Assembly: GCA_011799875.1 (NCBI GenBank)
Contig: CM022297.1
Location: forward strand, 521,311,783-521,375,782
Reading direction: 5' to 3'
Source: Thinopyrum elongatum
Lineage: Eukaryota; Streptophyta; Magnoliopsida; Poales; Poaceae
DNA length: 64,000 bases
Below are positions 35,256 through 46,646 of this stretch, one piece after another. A model generated the notes under the pieces. That model ran no database searches, was not told the origin of the DNA, and saw only the letters and a list, made by a program, of their open reading frames with translations. Every line of letters starts with the position of its first letter. The first letter of the stretch is position 1. A program made the position numbers and the translations under genes.

Positions 35256-36614
35256 GCCTTTGCAGCACTGGCGGTCTGACTTGCAATGTCGTACGCCATT
35301 TGCAGGTTGGCGACGTTTGGTGCTTGAGGCAGCCACACTAATGTTGCGAGGACGACACCTTGGTTTGCTACGACATTTGGTTTGCAACAACGACGCTCGG
35401 TGTGGAACAACCGGGTGCTTACTTTAGAAAAAAAATCTCATTTTGTCGCAACAAAAACGTTGAGAAAAATCCATACGTGGCTTGGAAGCGAGCACTTGCA
35501 ACCATGAAGTAGACGTTGCACACACTCGATCACCATCAAAGGATGAGAGATAGAACGACACTTGTGTCATGGCGCTGAGAGGCGAGCAGATGCACCGTTG
35601 GAGCAGCTCCAACACCGGTGCGTGCGAAGCAGCAACGAGCACAAGTCGATTGGTCTGTGGCAGCAATAGTTATCGTCTACCTCATCTCTGATATAGCAGC
35701 ACATCAATTCGTGGTAGCAAAAGAGTTCAAGTCAAAAGCAAGTCCGTGTACTAGAAAGTAGTGGCCTAGTGGGGGACCACCAGAGCACGCACGTGTATTT
35801 AGAAAGGTTGCATGCCTTGATCGAACGACGGAGCGTGAGCGCGATTGACTGAGTAGTGCGCGACGGACGCAGCGTTAAAATCAGTCGGGTGAAGGAAATA
35901 CTTTTCCTTGTTTATGTCACCACGAAGGAACAAAGGAGGGGCCATGGCGGCGGGGGTGTTCGGTGCAAACTGAGAACTGCAATGATGTGATGTGTGGGCA
36001 TGTGAGAACGGTGACCCAGACCACCTCGTTATTCGTTTTCTCTCTTGGATTTTGTTGAATCAAGCGATCGGTAGCACGAAGTTAAAAAAAAACGGAATTT
36101 ACTGCTTCAGTGGAAACATATGTTTCAGTTCATGATGGTTGTTCATTTTAGTTCAACCTCTTGCTAGTTTACCTAACAATCAGCAACCAGCTAACACTTG
36201 CGACCTGTGCGATACTACATGATGCATGTTCCAATCTTAAAATGCAGATAACAAAACAAGACATTTATGGTATTCTATATATAGAGTTCATTAATGAGCG
36301 ATTTTTCTATGTGAAACAGGAGCTATCACAAAAGATACATAATTCTTGTAAGTAATTTTTTTGTCTATATGTTTAGGCTTCGAGACTTGTTGGTAAGTGG
36401 TAATGAACATATATCGCGCTTCTTTCCATGCTCCCTGCTCAAAACATGATCCATCCTTGTTTTGTGTCAAGACCGCATGGTTTAACGAGCTTTTGCTAAC
36501 TGCAATAATATGATAAAAATAGTCTTAGTAGCACAACATCAAGAACAACTCTTGAAAGAAAGTCATTATCATTTTAGAGCGCAACATAGTAAGATCAGTA
36601 ACGGACCTGGGTTC

Positions 36615-39600
36615 TCATATATCCTTAAAACAAAACCCAAATCCATATGATCCCGTACCCTGCTTGTGGTCACGTTCAACTGCAAAACAGGAATTCATTG
36701 TTGAGACCTTCGATAGGCACTTCAAATGATACCATCATTTGTGCTACCGACAATCCATGGTGAGTAAACTATACAAATATAGTACGTAGTTCTAAAGTTA
36801 AAAGTCTGTGATGACAAGGTTACTATCTTTTATCCCAAAACCATAATACTTCCTCCAATTCATATTACTTGTCGCTCAAACAGATGTACCTAGCACTGAA
36901 ATACATCTAGATACAACCGTTTCAGTAACAACTAATATGGATCGGAGGGAGTAAGATTTTTCTTCGAATAAGTCTTTTCCTAAGGATCTGAAGGAGGCAA
37001 ACCTGCGACGTTAAATGTTAAGAAGGTCATGATCGGATGGTTTAACACCATAGCAAAGGACGATTTGGAGAGACCCGCCTTCCCCTGTTAAGAAAGCAGT
37101 AATTATTTCCATGATTAAATGTGCACATACATAGACTATAATTAAATTTAAAGCCCTACTGCGAACCAACATTTCACGGGAAAAATTAACCAATGACACG
37201 TTGTAGTTTCTTTCTTGATAAAATGACCCGTCGATGGTCCAAAGTGCAAACTAGGACACAAATTCAAATGCTTGAAGGGAATCATATACAGATATAGGTG
37301 CACAACTATTTTGGTAAACAATCTCATACTAATTAGCAGAGATACACTGCACATTTTTTTCCTAAAGGAACATCTGATAAAGAAGCGCAGCTGACCTTTA
37401 CTAACACATGTTCATTAGGCTTCCAACATGCAGCTATCTGAAATGACAAATCGTTTGCATTTTCTGGTGGTTTGTCTCTATACATCCTAAAGATCAACCA
37501 TAAGGAAATGTAGTCAGGGGCATGGTTGCAAAAATTAGAATATTTTTCTTTCTTTCTTTATGGTTTACCTTTTGGCCAGCTCAAGCCCAAGATCAATGGA
37601 GTTTGTCGGACTAATGAAGTCGTATTCAGTATTTCCTTCCTGCAGGTAAGGACACACACAGTGTAAATCTAGACATTTAAACAGAATAATTGCATATGAC
37701 AATTCACGATCCATAATTATTTTATTGAGTCTCTAAACGAACTTTCAACGGACGTTAGAAGAATTGCATAGGTAATTTGATAAAACAGGAAATTAGACAT
37801 CTACGGTACTAAATGAAATATAACTGCTCTTACCATGCTGCCCACAACATGGTTCCGATAAAACGATGCAACCAGCTGCATATGAGGAATAGAAATTTCA
37901 TTGCATCAGAATCAATAAACGTAAATTTGCATCGTATGTGAGATCCAATAAATGTAAAAGTAGCTTAAGATATGCAACAACGTTTTATTTTAGTAGATAA
38001 TAAAGTTCCATAAAAAACAAGGGATGAGCATTCTGTGTCCTACCTCGAAAAGAAAGAAAAGCGAAAGAAACATATGTATGAATTATATCCAACATCGAAA
38101 AGGATGAAAAGAGAGAAAGAAACATATATATGAATCATGTTTCACTGTAATTGATCATTGAGTTATTTAAATAAGATAAATTTATGCGCGCGCGCACACA
38201 CACACATGTATGTATATATATATTATACAAGTAGCAATATTTCTAATAAATCATTCTCTGTGTGTAAACTTGGAACTGAATTTCAAAGGGATGGAGAGAA
38301 TAACCATGTTTTGCAAGCATCATATTAAAGCACTTGTACTTGGTACAGTCTTGTCCAGATACTTTTTTCTAAAAAAACGCCCCTTGGTGTTGAAAGCTAA
38401 TGGACAATGTGAAACCTGTATTGTATTAGGTAATAGGCAACAACTTTAACAAACCTGTGTATTTCTGACAAGCTCTAGGGCAAAATTGAGTGAAGGGCTG
38501 AGTGGGCTATCTGATCCCATGCCATAACTGATTGCACAATTCCAGTTCATCGGGTCTGTAAATGGCACAGGATGCTTGCTTCCACCTATTGAAAAATGTA
38601 TATGAAACACAAAGGAGAAATAAATTCTTGATGCCAAACTAGCGAACCTAGAAGATATGTGATGCTCAATCTTTTATTTGCATATATTGGACTTACCTTC
38701 ACTACTGATTAAGATTGAAACATAAAAGACATTTTTGTTTTGCACTTAATTGCCACGAAGAAATAAAATAAGCCATCTAGACCTTTGTCTGAAAGAAATT
38801 TTCCATGTGAATGGTTATGGTGGTCCTTAATTTCCATGTGGAATGAAACATTGTAAAGGAAAAACCCTCAAAATTGTAAAGCATCATGTGGCTACATAAT
38901 AGCACTACTAAATCTACATAAAAGGGGAGAACTGTGGAGTAAAGAAACTACTCTCCGGTGGTAGTGTAAGTTTGGTAACACTCACTAAGTGGCTTGTATT
39001 GGATCCCTGCACTTAAACTTCCTCTTCTCCCGACCAACCATGCACTATAGGGTACCTCACCAGATACTGTGTACAAAAAAAAAGTAATTAGCACATAGTA
39101 GCATGCACTGGCGGAGCTAGCCTAGCATCTCCAGGGGTGACCAGATACAAAACTTGATTGTTTGAGGGGGCCAAAATTGATTCAAACTATATTGATGACA
39201 AAATTGAGAAACATGCATAAAACATACAAGCAAATGGTAGAAAAGACGCTCCAATCGACAGATTCTTTGAACCGTATCTTAAACCCAAGACACCGTAGTC
39301 TTCGGAACGCACCCTGTCAAACAGAGAAAACTGAATTTAGTCATCAATATGGTTAATTAGCAATTATATTCAGAATTAATAGTGAGGCTATAACTTTTAC
39401 AGAAGTATGGATATTAATGCATGTTTCTCAAAAACATGGAGGTATATTTTGCTAGAAAGCTAGCTATGTAACAACTGCATGCATGCATGCATGCATGCAT
39501 TATTCATGCTGTGCGATCAAACAAGAGTCATACAACTTTACCTGTTTGTCATAAGGAAAGGGAATGTTCCAAAGGCGCCAATACCATACTTTGGATAGTA

Positions 39601-40596
39601 AGCGCATGATCTTAGCCGCAACATGCTGGATATACAAGTTGAAAGCCAAATTAGCATATGTATATGCATGCATGTCTCACAAGAAATTAACTGGAGTTTC
39701 ACAAGGACGCAAGCAGGCATCTCCTAGATGTGTGCTGTCGAGCAAGAAGTCGCTTACGGTTCTGAAGCTGACGCAGTCAGGTCCACAAATGTGTGGGGAT
39801 TATCCAGATCGCTAAAAAAGGTAAACATAAAACATTTTATGTTTAGATTACAGCAAGCTAGCTGGAGCACGTGACATAATTAAGTAACTTAGAGATACAG
39901 CTTTGGTTGACATGTTTGGTTACTACCTGTGCCACCGAAACTGAGCCTCCATGTCGCCACTTGTGGAAATCTAGTGAATTAATTCAAGTTAGGGAAAAAT
40001 AGATACTACTATGTTTTTCTTGCAAATAAAGTTATGTACCCAGCAGCTACTTAGTTTATACTCCCTCCGTTCTAAAATAAGTGTCTCAACTTTGTACTAA
40101 CTTTAGTGTAAAGTTGTACTAAAGTCAAGACACTTTTTTTGGGGCGGAGGGAGTATCTAGCTAGATTTACATAGTACTGCTAGAACAGAGAAGGCTAGCT
40201 AGATGTCTCGAACTAAAATAAACTTTCGTGTTGTACGAAAACAGCATGGATGGATACGGTGGCGGCCAGTTGAAGGCGAGGATCTTCCTTGGCCTTGAGC
40301 ACGAAGCGTGTGTCGATGCCCCCGCGCTGCATGAAGTAATCGTCGAAGAGGCCGCGGAGGGAGAGCTTCCCGAACATGACGTCGTACCCCGGCACCGACA
40401 TCCTGCGACCATATAACGCAGATTCGAGTGCACACGTACATACAGTACTATATGAATCAAGAGAAACTAGCTAGCCTCCTCGGTCTAGTTTTCAGGCCGG
40501 AGAGGAAGAAGGGTTGAGAAGAGAAGGAGGGTGAACGGACCTGGCGCGGGCGGCGGTGGGACTGGGGTAGTCGGAAACAGGCGGGACCAGATCCAT
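36615..40596 (-). CDS. Gene A2: unknown plant protein, intact copy
   Basis: Thirteen exons on the - strand: 40596-40541, 40402-40258, 39970-39927, 39811-39758, 39625-39542, 39313-39228, 39066-38986, 38585-38455, 37875-37834, 37639-37569, 37486-37396, 37084-37003, 36679-36615. All junctions are GT-AG and in phase; 343 residues plus TGA. It starts MDLVPPVSDYPSPTAARA, with a short proline-rich N terminus and no obvious signal peptide. Conserved with A3 and A4: VPGY, LFDDYF, KYGIGAF, LRYxSKNLSxGASFxPF, GSxSPLSPSLNFxLELVR, LVASFY, DxGLELA, SFQIAA, LSKSS and the C-terminal YGFG. Alternating strand-like segments suggest a beta-barrel in an organelle envelope (inference). The exon 7 acceptor is CACAG, intact, unlike A1. 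I do not know the family name. Confidence 0.82.
36849..36951. mobile_element. Stowaway MITE, intron 12 of A2
   Basis: Counterpart of 11826-11928, with TA on both sides. Confidence 0.8.
40061..40153. mobile_element. Stowaway MITE, intron 2 of A2
   Basis: Counterpart of 15044-15136, with TA on both sides. Neither A3 nor A4 has it at this place, so it inserted in the A1/A2 ancestor after that lineage split. Confidence 0.88.
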
Positions 40597-40863
40597 TGGC
40601 GGCGGCGCCGGTGGTTCGCTTGCCAACGCAATAGAGATATGTCGATTGGTAGCTGCTTATCGACGGAGATCGCGACTAATGGAAGAAATATGAAACCTAT
40701 TTAATCGACTATTTTTACGGAATAGTACTCCTACGTACGAGTATATCACTGCGCGCTTCGCCCACATGCTCAAAATTTCTTTCTTGCTGTTCTAAAAAAA
40801 ATATCTTTCTTGCCAAGATTTAAGCCTATAATAGAGTACTGTATAATAAATAAGCAGGCAAAA

Positions 40864-41019
40864 GTATTTTTTTGACCCCGGCACCATACGGAATAGCTGG
40901 CTTATTCCACGACTCCTTAGTGAGAATCCCAGATATATTGGCTCCACGCAGGAGTTGAACTCTAGTCGCCGGGTGCACCATTGTGATCCCAGCCATTGGC
41001 TACTGTCCCGTTCTCAATA
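40864..41019 (-). mobile_element. tRNA-type SINE, copy 2
   Basis: Counterpart of 15961-16116 with the same AAGCAGGCAAAA duplication on each side. Here its 3' tail is single, which shows the unduplicated state. Confidence 0.7.
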
Positions 41020-42276
41020 AAGCAGGCAAAAATAAATTCATCATAGTGATAAAAATACCAAAAAAGGATTTCATCTCGCTTTATATTATATATAAAGCAC
41101 CAACCAAGCCTTACAACCATCGAAAAAGAAGAAGAAAAAAGAAAGTGACAATGATACAAGATGCTAATGAACAGCTAACTAACAGGCTCCCAATGGACCC
41201 ATAACAAGCTAGACAATTGAATCCTACGGCAACTCCAGATCATGCCATCGATGCGACCACAACAAGTGAGCAGCCCGTCGCCGGAGGAAGACCCGCCGTC
41301 TGTCTCTTCCTCCAAAGAAGCCCCTCGGCCCTCTCGTCCTGGATCGTAGGACACCACGCCGTCAGTAGGAGAAAAACTCACCCCCGAGCGCGCATGGACA
41401 TGACCGACCTATTGCCAGGAGAGGATGACAAGCATGGAGACCACACCCCATACATCGTCACCACCTTTGACAAGCACCATGAAGCCCACCGCAAGTTTTC
41501 CCGAGCAGGGAAAACAGCTGATGCATCACCGGCTGACCACCACCCACGCCAAGCCTCAACCACTACTCCACCGTCCCAGGAGGCTCCTTCAAGATTATAA
41601 ACAACGCCATAGCATGGTCGCTGCCCAATCCGAGGGATTTCGGTTTCACCGAGACCAGGAGATGAGGGCCGGGATAGATCTCGATGCCACCAAAGGAGAA
41701 GTCATGTTCTCTAACTGTACAAATTCTATTGCTGCCTAAGGAGAAGAGCTCGCCTTTGTCCGCCAGTTCCCCTAGTCTCCGGCATCCTTCCAGGCATCAC
41801 GAGATGTGGGGAACTGCTGCCAGAGACAAGGGAAACCATAGATTAATGTTGGAGAGCATTTTTCAATTTTTTTCTATGCTATTGTTTGTATTGCCTTGGT
41901 GTCGACATCATAATCGTGAAGACGGCATCGTACAACGAAATAATTTCCATGGCTCCGGAGAGCCATGGTATTTGAGTCTCGAGATCAATGGTCTCCGATC
42001 TTCGCGATCATCGTCCGCTGCTTCTGACAGTCATGGCCATGGCGGCAATAGTGTCACATGATTTTTGGTTAGAGGTTCTCCTACTTCGATTTTTTTGTGT
42101 TCCCGGTCTTCACCAACAGTTGAAATAAGAATAGCTGTTACCTTGCCTTGCGAGAGGTGTCTTCCTGTCCACAATGCGTTCAACACCATACGGTAGGTTC
42201 CCACCTATAGTATTCGCAAAATAAAGGTTCCCACCTTAACAAAATAGATGCTAAGCCTACAATGTCTGATAACTGG

Positions 42277-42421
42277 GCTCACGAGGGATTGCTAGTGAGA
42301 TATTGGAGGAAGGTGAGGATGGCGTACGTCAAGTCCGCATAGCCCCTTATGAGCTGGCCCCACACGTTGCTACAATGGCAACCACTTCCTTGACCTTTCG
42401 GCATGGGCAGGCGTCAGCCCC
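42277..42421. rRNA. Mitochondrial 18S / plastid 23S fragment mosaic, copy 2
   Basis: 42277-42383 is the mitochondrial 18S fragment on the + strand; 42381-42421 is the plastid 23S fragment on the - strand. Several single bases present in copy 1 are missing here (for example CACACGTTGC for CACACACGTGC). 41032-42276 and 42422-42984 have no gene I can support. Confidence 0.75.
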
Positions 42422-42979
42422 GATAATGAGGCAAGAGCTCTGCGGGTGGAGTAGCAAATGGTGGGCGATTCATGATGCTCTTCAAAATCTCAGAGGTTAG
42501 TTCAACCTGTGCAAATTTGATTTTCTGCAGATGCAAAAGGTGAAGTTAGAGATGACCGCTGAAGAGGCTTGATTTAACTTTTATTTCAGTTTTTTCGATC
42601 TGATGTACTTTGGTCAATAAATAAATAAAGTCAAATTGTTTACTAAAAAATTACAAATTTTATTCTTTCTTTGTCGGCGTCAACACACACAAACATATTT
42701 TCATTAAGCTCTTACAGGGCTAATAGGGTTTCACTGGCAAAAGACCCATGCGTTGAAACGGGAGAAAAAAAAAAATAATATAATAATATATATATAATAT
42801 TATATATATATATAAATCACACGCCCCTAACCAATAACCATGACTCAAGACCTCAATAGGTCCACGTACTTTATTTGAACATGGCATCGCATCTGTGTTG
42901 CCACTTATGCTCCTTCTACTCTCGCGCGGCGGTGGCCTCAGTGCTCACTCCCCATAATGCATTTGAATTGTGGTCAATC

Positions 42980-42984
<5 letters not shown>

Positions 42985-43031
<47 letters not shown>

Positions 43032-43087
43032 TCTCTCTCTCCTCTCTCTCCTCTCTCGTCTCTCTCTCTCTCTCTCCTCTCTCTCTT
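42985..43087. repeat. Interrupted CT microsatellite
   Basis: About 100 bp of CT with CC and CG interruptions, against 38 pure bp in copy 1. The long serine/leucine and arginine/glutamate frames over it are repeat artefacts. Confidence 0.9.
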
Positions 43088-43486
43088 CTTCGCAGAAATG
43101 GAGAATTTGCTTTTCTTCCCTGCAAGGTTTTGCCGGGCGTGCATGCATGGTCATCGATGATTTCTTTCATCTCCAATCTGGTTTTGCTGAGGTGTTCATT
43201 TGCAATCTAGATCGGCGCCACTACAAAAGAAAGATGGATCATGCGCTATTGATTAAAGTTGCACCCTAAATAGCATTTAAAAAAAGTTTAGCAGGTAAAT
43301 TAACATCATATTCAAAGTCTACACATTTTTCTAATCAAATGCCATATATAACATATGGATCGTGCCCTATTGATTAAGCTGGCACCCTAAATAGCATTTA
43401 AAAAATGGTTAACTGATAAAATAACATCATATTCAGATTCTACAATTTTTTTCTAATCAAATTTCATATACAATTTGTTAACATTG

Positions 43487-44862
43487 GAGTCATGATTTAA
43501 AAGATATGGGTGTTTTTGAAAAGCATTTGTTCAAGATGGACCGTGGGTTGATTAACCCAGATAGACGGAAGGGGGTGGTGGGTCTCTAATTCCTGTCACT
43601 TAAAGGCAAGGGTTTCCGTAAAACCGCAAAAAAAAAATGAACCGTTTTTGTGTCACTTACAAGTGGACTGTGGGTCAATTATCAAAAAAGGCAGGAGGGT
43701 TTTTGTAAAAATGCTTGACAAGGGGGGCAGATGCTTTCCTCGCTTTATTAGGGCATCTCCACCACTGACCCCCAATCCGGACACTGCATTTGTCAGCGGC
43801 GAACAGGGTGCGCGGGGGTGGGGGGCGGGGGGGGGGAGGGGGGGGGGGGGGAGGGGGGAGGGGATAGGTCGCGGACACGATTGCAGGAGTCGGTCATCCA
43901 AAGCTGTTCGCATATGTCCGATTACATTTTGGGAGAATTTAAACGAAAATGGACAAATTTGATGCATATCTGAATGCACCGGATAATATTCATTCATACT
44001 TGGACAATTTTTACATAAAACCGGATACTTTTCATCTAAACAGGAGCAAATTCATTAGATTTATACATATTTCAACTACACCGAACTCTAAACCAAGCCT
44101 AAAATGATGGCCGTGGCCCGTTACCCATCTCCGGCCAGCCATGAGCATCGGAAAATGAATCACTGCCTCCTCCGCAGCCATGAGCGCGGGGAGGTGAGTC
44201 ATGATTTAAAAGATATGGGTGTTTTTGAAAAGCATTTGTTCAAGATGGACCGTGGGTTGATTAACCCAGATAGACGGAAGGGGGTGGTGGGTCTCTAATT
44301 CCTGTCACTTAAAGGCAAGGGTTTCCGTAAAACTGCAAAAAAAATAATATGAACTGTTTTTGTGTCACTTACAAGTGGACTGTGGGTCAATTATCAAAAA
44401 AGGTAGGAGGGTTTTTGTAAAAATGCGTGACAAGGGGGGCAGATGCTTTCCTCGCTTTATTAGGGCATCTCCACCACTGACCCCCAATCCGGACACTGCA
44501 TTTGTCAGCGTGACAAGGGGGGAGGGGGCTAGTCTGCGGACACGAATGCAGGAGTCGGTCATCCAAAGCTGTTCGCATATGTCCGATTACATTTTGGGAG
44601 AATTTAAACGAAAATGGACAAATTTGATGCATATCTGAATGCACCGGATAATATTCATTCATACTTGGACAATTTTTACATAAAACCGGATACTTTTCAT
44701 CTAAACAGGAGCAAATTCATTAGATTTATACATATTTCAACTACACCGAACTCTAAACCAAGCCTAAAATGACGGCCGTGGCCCGTTACCCATCTCCGGC
44801 CAGCCATGAGCATCGGAAAATGAATCACTGCCTCCTCCGCAGCCATGAGCGCGGGGAGGTGA
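43487..44862. repeat. Local tandem duplication, 709 and 667 bp
   Basis: 43487-44195 and 44196-44862 are direct copies starting GAGTCATGATTTAAAAG and ending GCGCGGGGAGGTGA. The first contains a G-rich tract (43814-43862) that is much shorter in the second, explaining the length difference. Each includes the left end of the Harbinger-like element. The right edge of the 25-kb duplication (43578) falls within unit 1. No gene is present in either unit. Confidence 0.93.
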
Positions 44863-44879
44863 AGCTATCCGCCTCCACG

Positions 44880-45565
44880 TCACAGGCCAACGGCTAATCG
44901 GTCGACAATGCGGAGACCACCAAGCTTGGCCTTCATGGGATACGAGCACCGCCGACCTCCCATGCGGTGCTCTTCATCGCTGCCGGCGGCGATCACGGAC
45001 GTGCCGGCTTCGTGGTCGTGGCGGCGGGGCGCGGCCGAGCTGGCGACCTCGTCTTCTTCCTCGCTCCTACCGAACACCTCATCCGCCGCCTCGTTGAACT
45101 CTGTGTAGGCGGCTTCTAACTCCGCCTGACGATGGCGGTACCGCCAGCAGTCACGGTGGATGTCGCGAGCGGAGCGATAGGACTCGAGAAGCGCCTCCTG
45201 CTCGGGCACATCCACGTCCGACATTATGACATGCCGGCAGCGAGCAGCTCCTCCAAGCGCTGGTGTTTGTCGACGAGGCGGAGGTTGTAGGCCTAGTCAG
45301 CCTGCCCCTGTCGGGATGCGCCCTCCCACTTCTCTAGCACCATGTCCATGTAGTGAGCACGGGCCTCGCCCATGGTGATGCCGGCATTGGTCAGCGCGGA
45401 TGGTGGCGCCATCTCGGCCAACTTTGCTATACGCGCATCCGCAACACCAGCCTCCGGTGAGCTCATCCGTCTGGCGCCCTACCAACCGGCCGCAATAGCG
45501 GCGATCTCGTCGTTCTGTTTGGACGAGAGGCCTTCCCACAAAGCTTTGGAGCTCGAGGAGGCCAT
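44880..45565 (-). pseudogene. Broken ORF inside the Harbinger-like element
   Basis: Starts ATG 45565 (MASSSSKALWEGLSSKQ). In-frame stops occur at TAG 45481-45479, TAG 45295-45293 and TAA 45226-45224, then the apparent reading frame shifts and continues from 45224 (MSDVDVPEQEALLESYRSA) to 44880. The predicted product is acidic, alanine- and glutamate-rich and probably coiled coil. I recall similar unnamed proteins repeated in cereal genomes but cannot name a family. It is a transposon passenger, not a host gene. Confidence 0.6.
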
Positions 45566-45969
45566 GGCGGGTGTGGTGAGGAGAGGAGCTAGAGAGCAGA
45601 GGAGGGTGGGTTGATGCGGCTGTACTGCCGGCTTAGGGGGTAAATAGCGGCCGGAGGGCAGGCCAGGCGGCGAGACAGAGTGGCCCCGGAGTAGCTTCCT
45701 TAGCAACCGCATACGTTTAATGGAGGGAGACGGACAAACTTGTGTGCACTGGGAAGCGGCGCGGCAGCGCTCTCGGCCGGCATGCCACTTCAATGCCGTC
45801 TAAGTGAGCGGTCACGTCCGCTCTGGGCAGGCATGAATGTGGCACTGATGCTCTGGAGCGGCGCTGACCAGCGTCGGGCGAGAAAGCGCGCGTGCACGGG
45901 AGAGGTTTTGGGTGAGCCAAGTTAGTCAGACGCGGGCGTGGCAACGGTACGGACACCCGCAAAGTCGCC

Positions 45970-45970
<1 letters not shown>

Positions 45971-46031
<61 letters not shown>
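45971..46031. repeat. Poly-C tract of 61 bases
   Basis: An uninterrupted run of C (G on the other strand) near the right end of the Harbinger-like element. It could form G-quadruplex or i-motif structures and is likely to vary or be mis-sized in assembly. The polyproline frame across it is an artefact. Confidence 0.9.
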
Positions 46032-46149
46032 TTCCCGGTTTGTAGGAAAAAGTGTGTCCGGAGGCTTGCATTGGATGGCAAAATACCTTCAGACCGTGCG
46101 ATCCGGATAGTTGCGGGTTGTTTGAGGATCGGCGTTGAAGATGCCCTTA

Positions 46150-46646
46150 GTAACTAGGTGTAGATTTAGCAGAAAATAGAAATTACTCTTTGACGCGTGC
46201 AGAGCTCTACTAACGAAACTACCTCGCCCTTGAAAATCTAGAATATCAAATGTTTCAAATACACAGCAAAGGCTTAGGAAATATAGTAGTATGTAGAGAT
46301 GAAGACTACATTCCATGCTACTACAAACTAATTAAACACAATGTTTTCTGGCAACAGGCCAGCTCTAACGGTCTTCCTGAGTGGTCACAGTTCCCTGAAT
46401 CAAATGTAATGTCTGTTCTAACTTCAAAAAACTTCACGTGCTTCGGCAAACTTTAGTGTTCAGTTCGGTCCCTCCTTGATTTGTGTCACAGCCGCACATG
46501 TAACTGCATTCAATTAATGTTCGTGCAAACAAAGTGTCATTAGTACGCAACACTAAATACCAACTCAGATGTGCCTCTCAGGGACAGAAGAATTTACGTT
46601 GAGGTTCGTCGTGCCGCCCCGTGACACAAACAGTGGTATAATCCTG
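46150..46646. other. 3' flank of A3
   Basis: From about 46225 this resembles the sequence downstream of A4 (about 57970-58397), with shared blocks such as AAATCTAGAAT and TCCTTGATTTGTGTCACAGCCGC. The last block also appears in weaker form downstream of A1 near 11434. It therefore includes the 3' end of the ancestral duplicated unit, probably with the 3' untranslated region. Confidence 0.6.

Larger units (their letters stand above)
26267..43578. repeat. Segmental duplication, copy 2 (S2)
   Basis: Second copy of 1232-18656. It keeps all the same insertions (Stowaway MITEs, SINE, organelle rRNA mosaic), so these predate the duplication. Differences include a 15-bp deletion near 30240, one copy instead of two of the 114-bp repeat (40788-40901), altered AT and CT repeats, and a dense cluster of one-base indels at 41490-42900. 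It continues past 43578 into the presumed original flank. Confidence 0.95.
44463..46146. mobile_element. PIF/Harbinger-like element, 1.68 kb
   Basis: The left end GGGCATCTCCACC and the right end GGCGTTGAAGATGCCC are imperfect terminal inverted repeats. TTA flanks both sides (44460-44462, 46147-46149), the 3-bp target duplication of the PIF/Harbinger superfamily. A second left end at 43751, also after TTA (43748-43750), comes from the local duplication. The body carries one broken - strand frame and a 61-bp C tract. No transposase DDE domain is visible, so it is non-autonomous. Confidence 0.75.

Noticed and set aside
42875..43269. Long serine/leucine and arginine/glutamate frames
   Set aside because: They are translations of the CT microsatellite.
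1..43578. Two LTRs at 1-1231 and 24532-26266 as the ends of a single giant composite element
   Set aside because: The internal Copia has its own left LTR remnant and primer site at 18652-19306, and 1232-18656 is repeated after 26266, so tandem duplication explains it better.
44880..45224. Independent host gene MSDVDVPEQ
   Set aside because: It is the frameshifted end of the ORF starting at 45565 and lies inside an element with TTA duplications and inverted ends.
45912..46157. Polyproline protein
   Set aside because: It is a translation of the 61-base C tract; one base of length error would change it.
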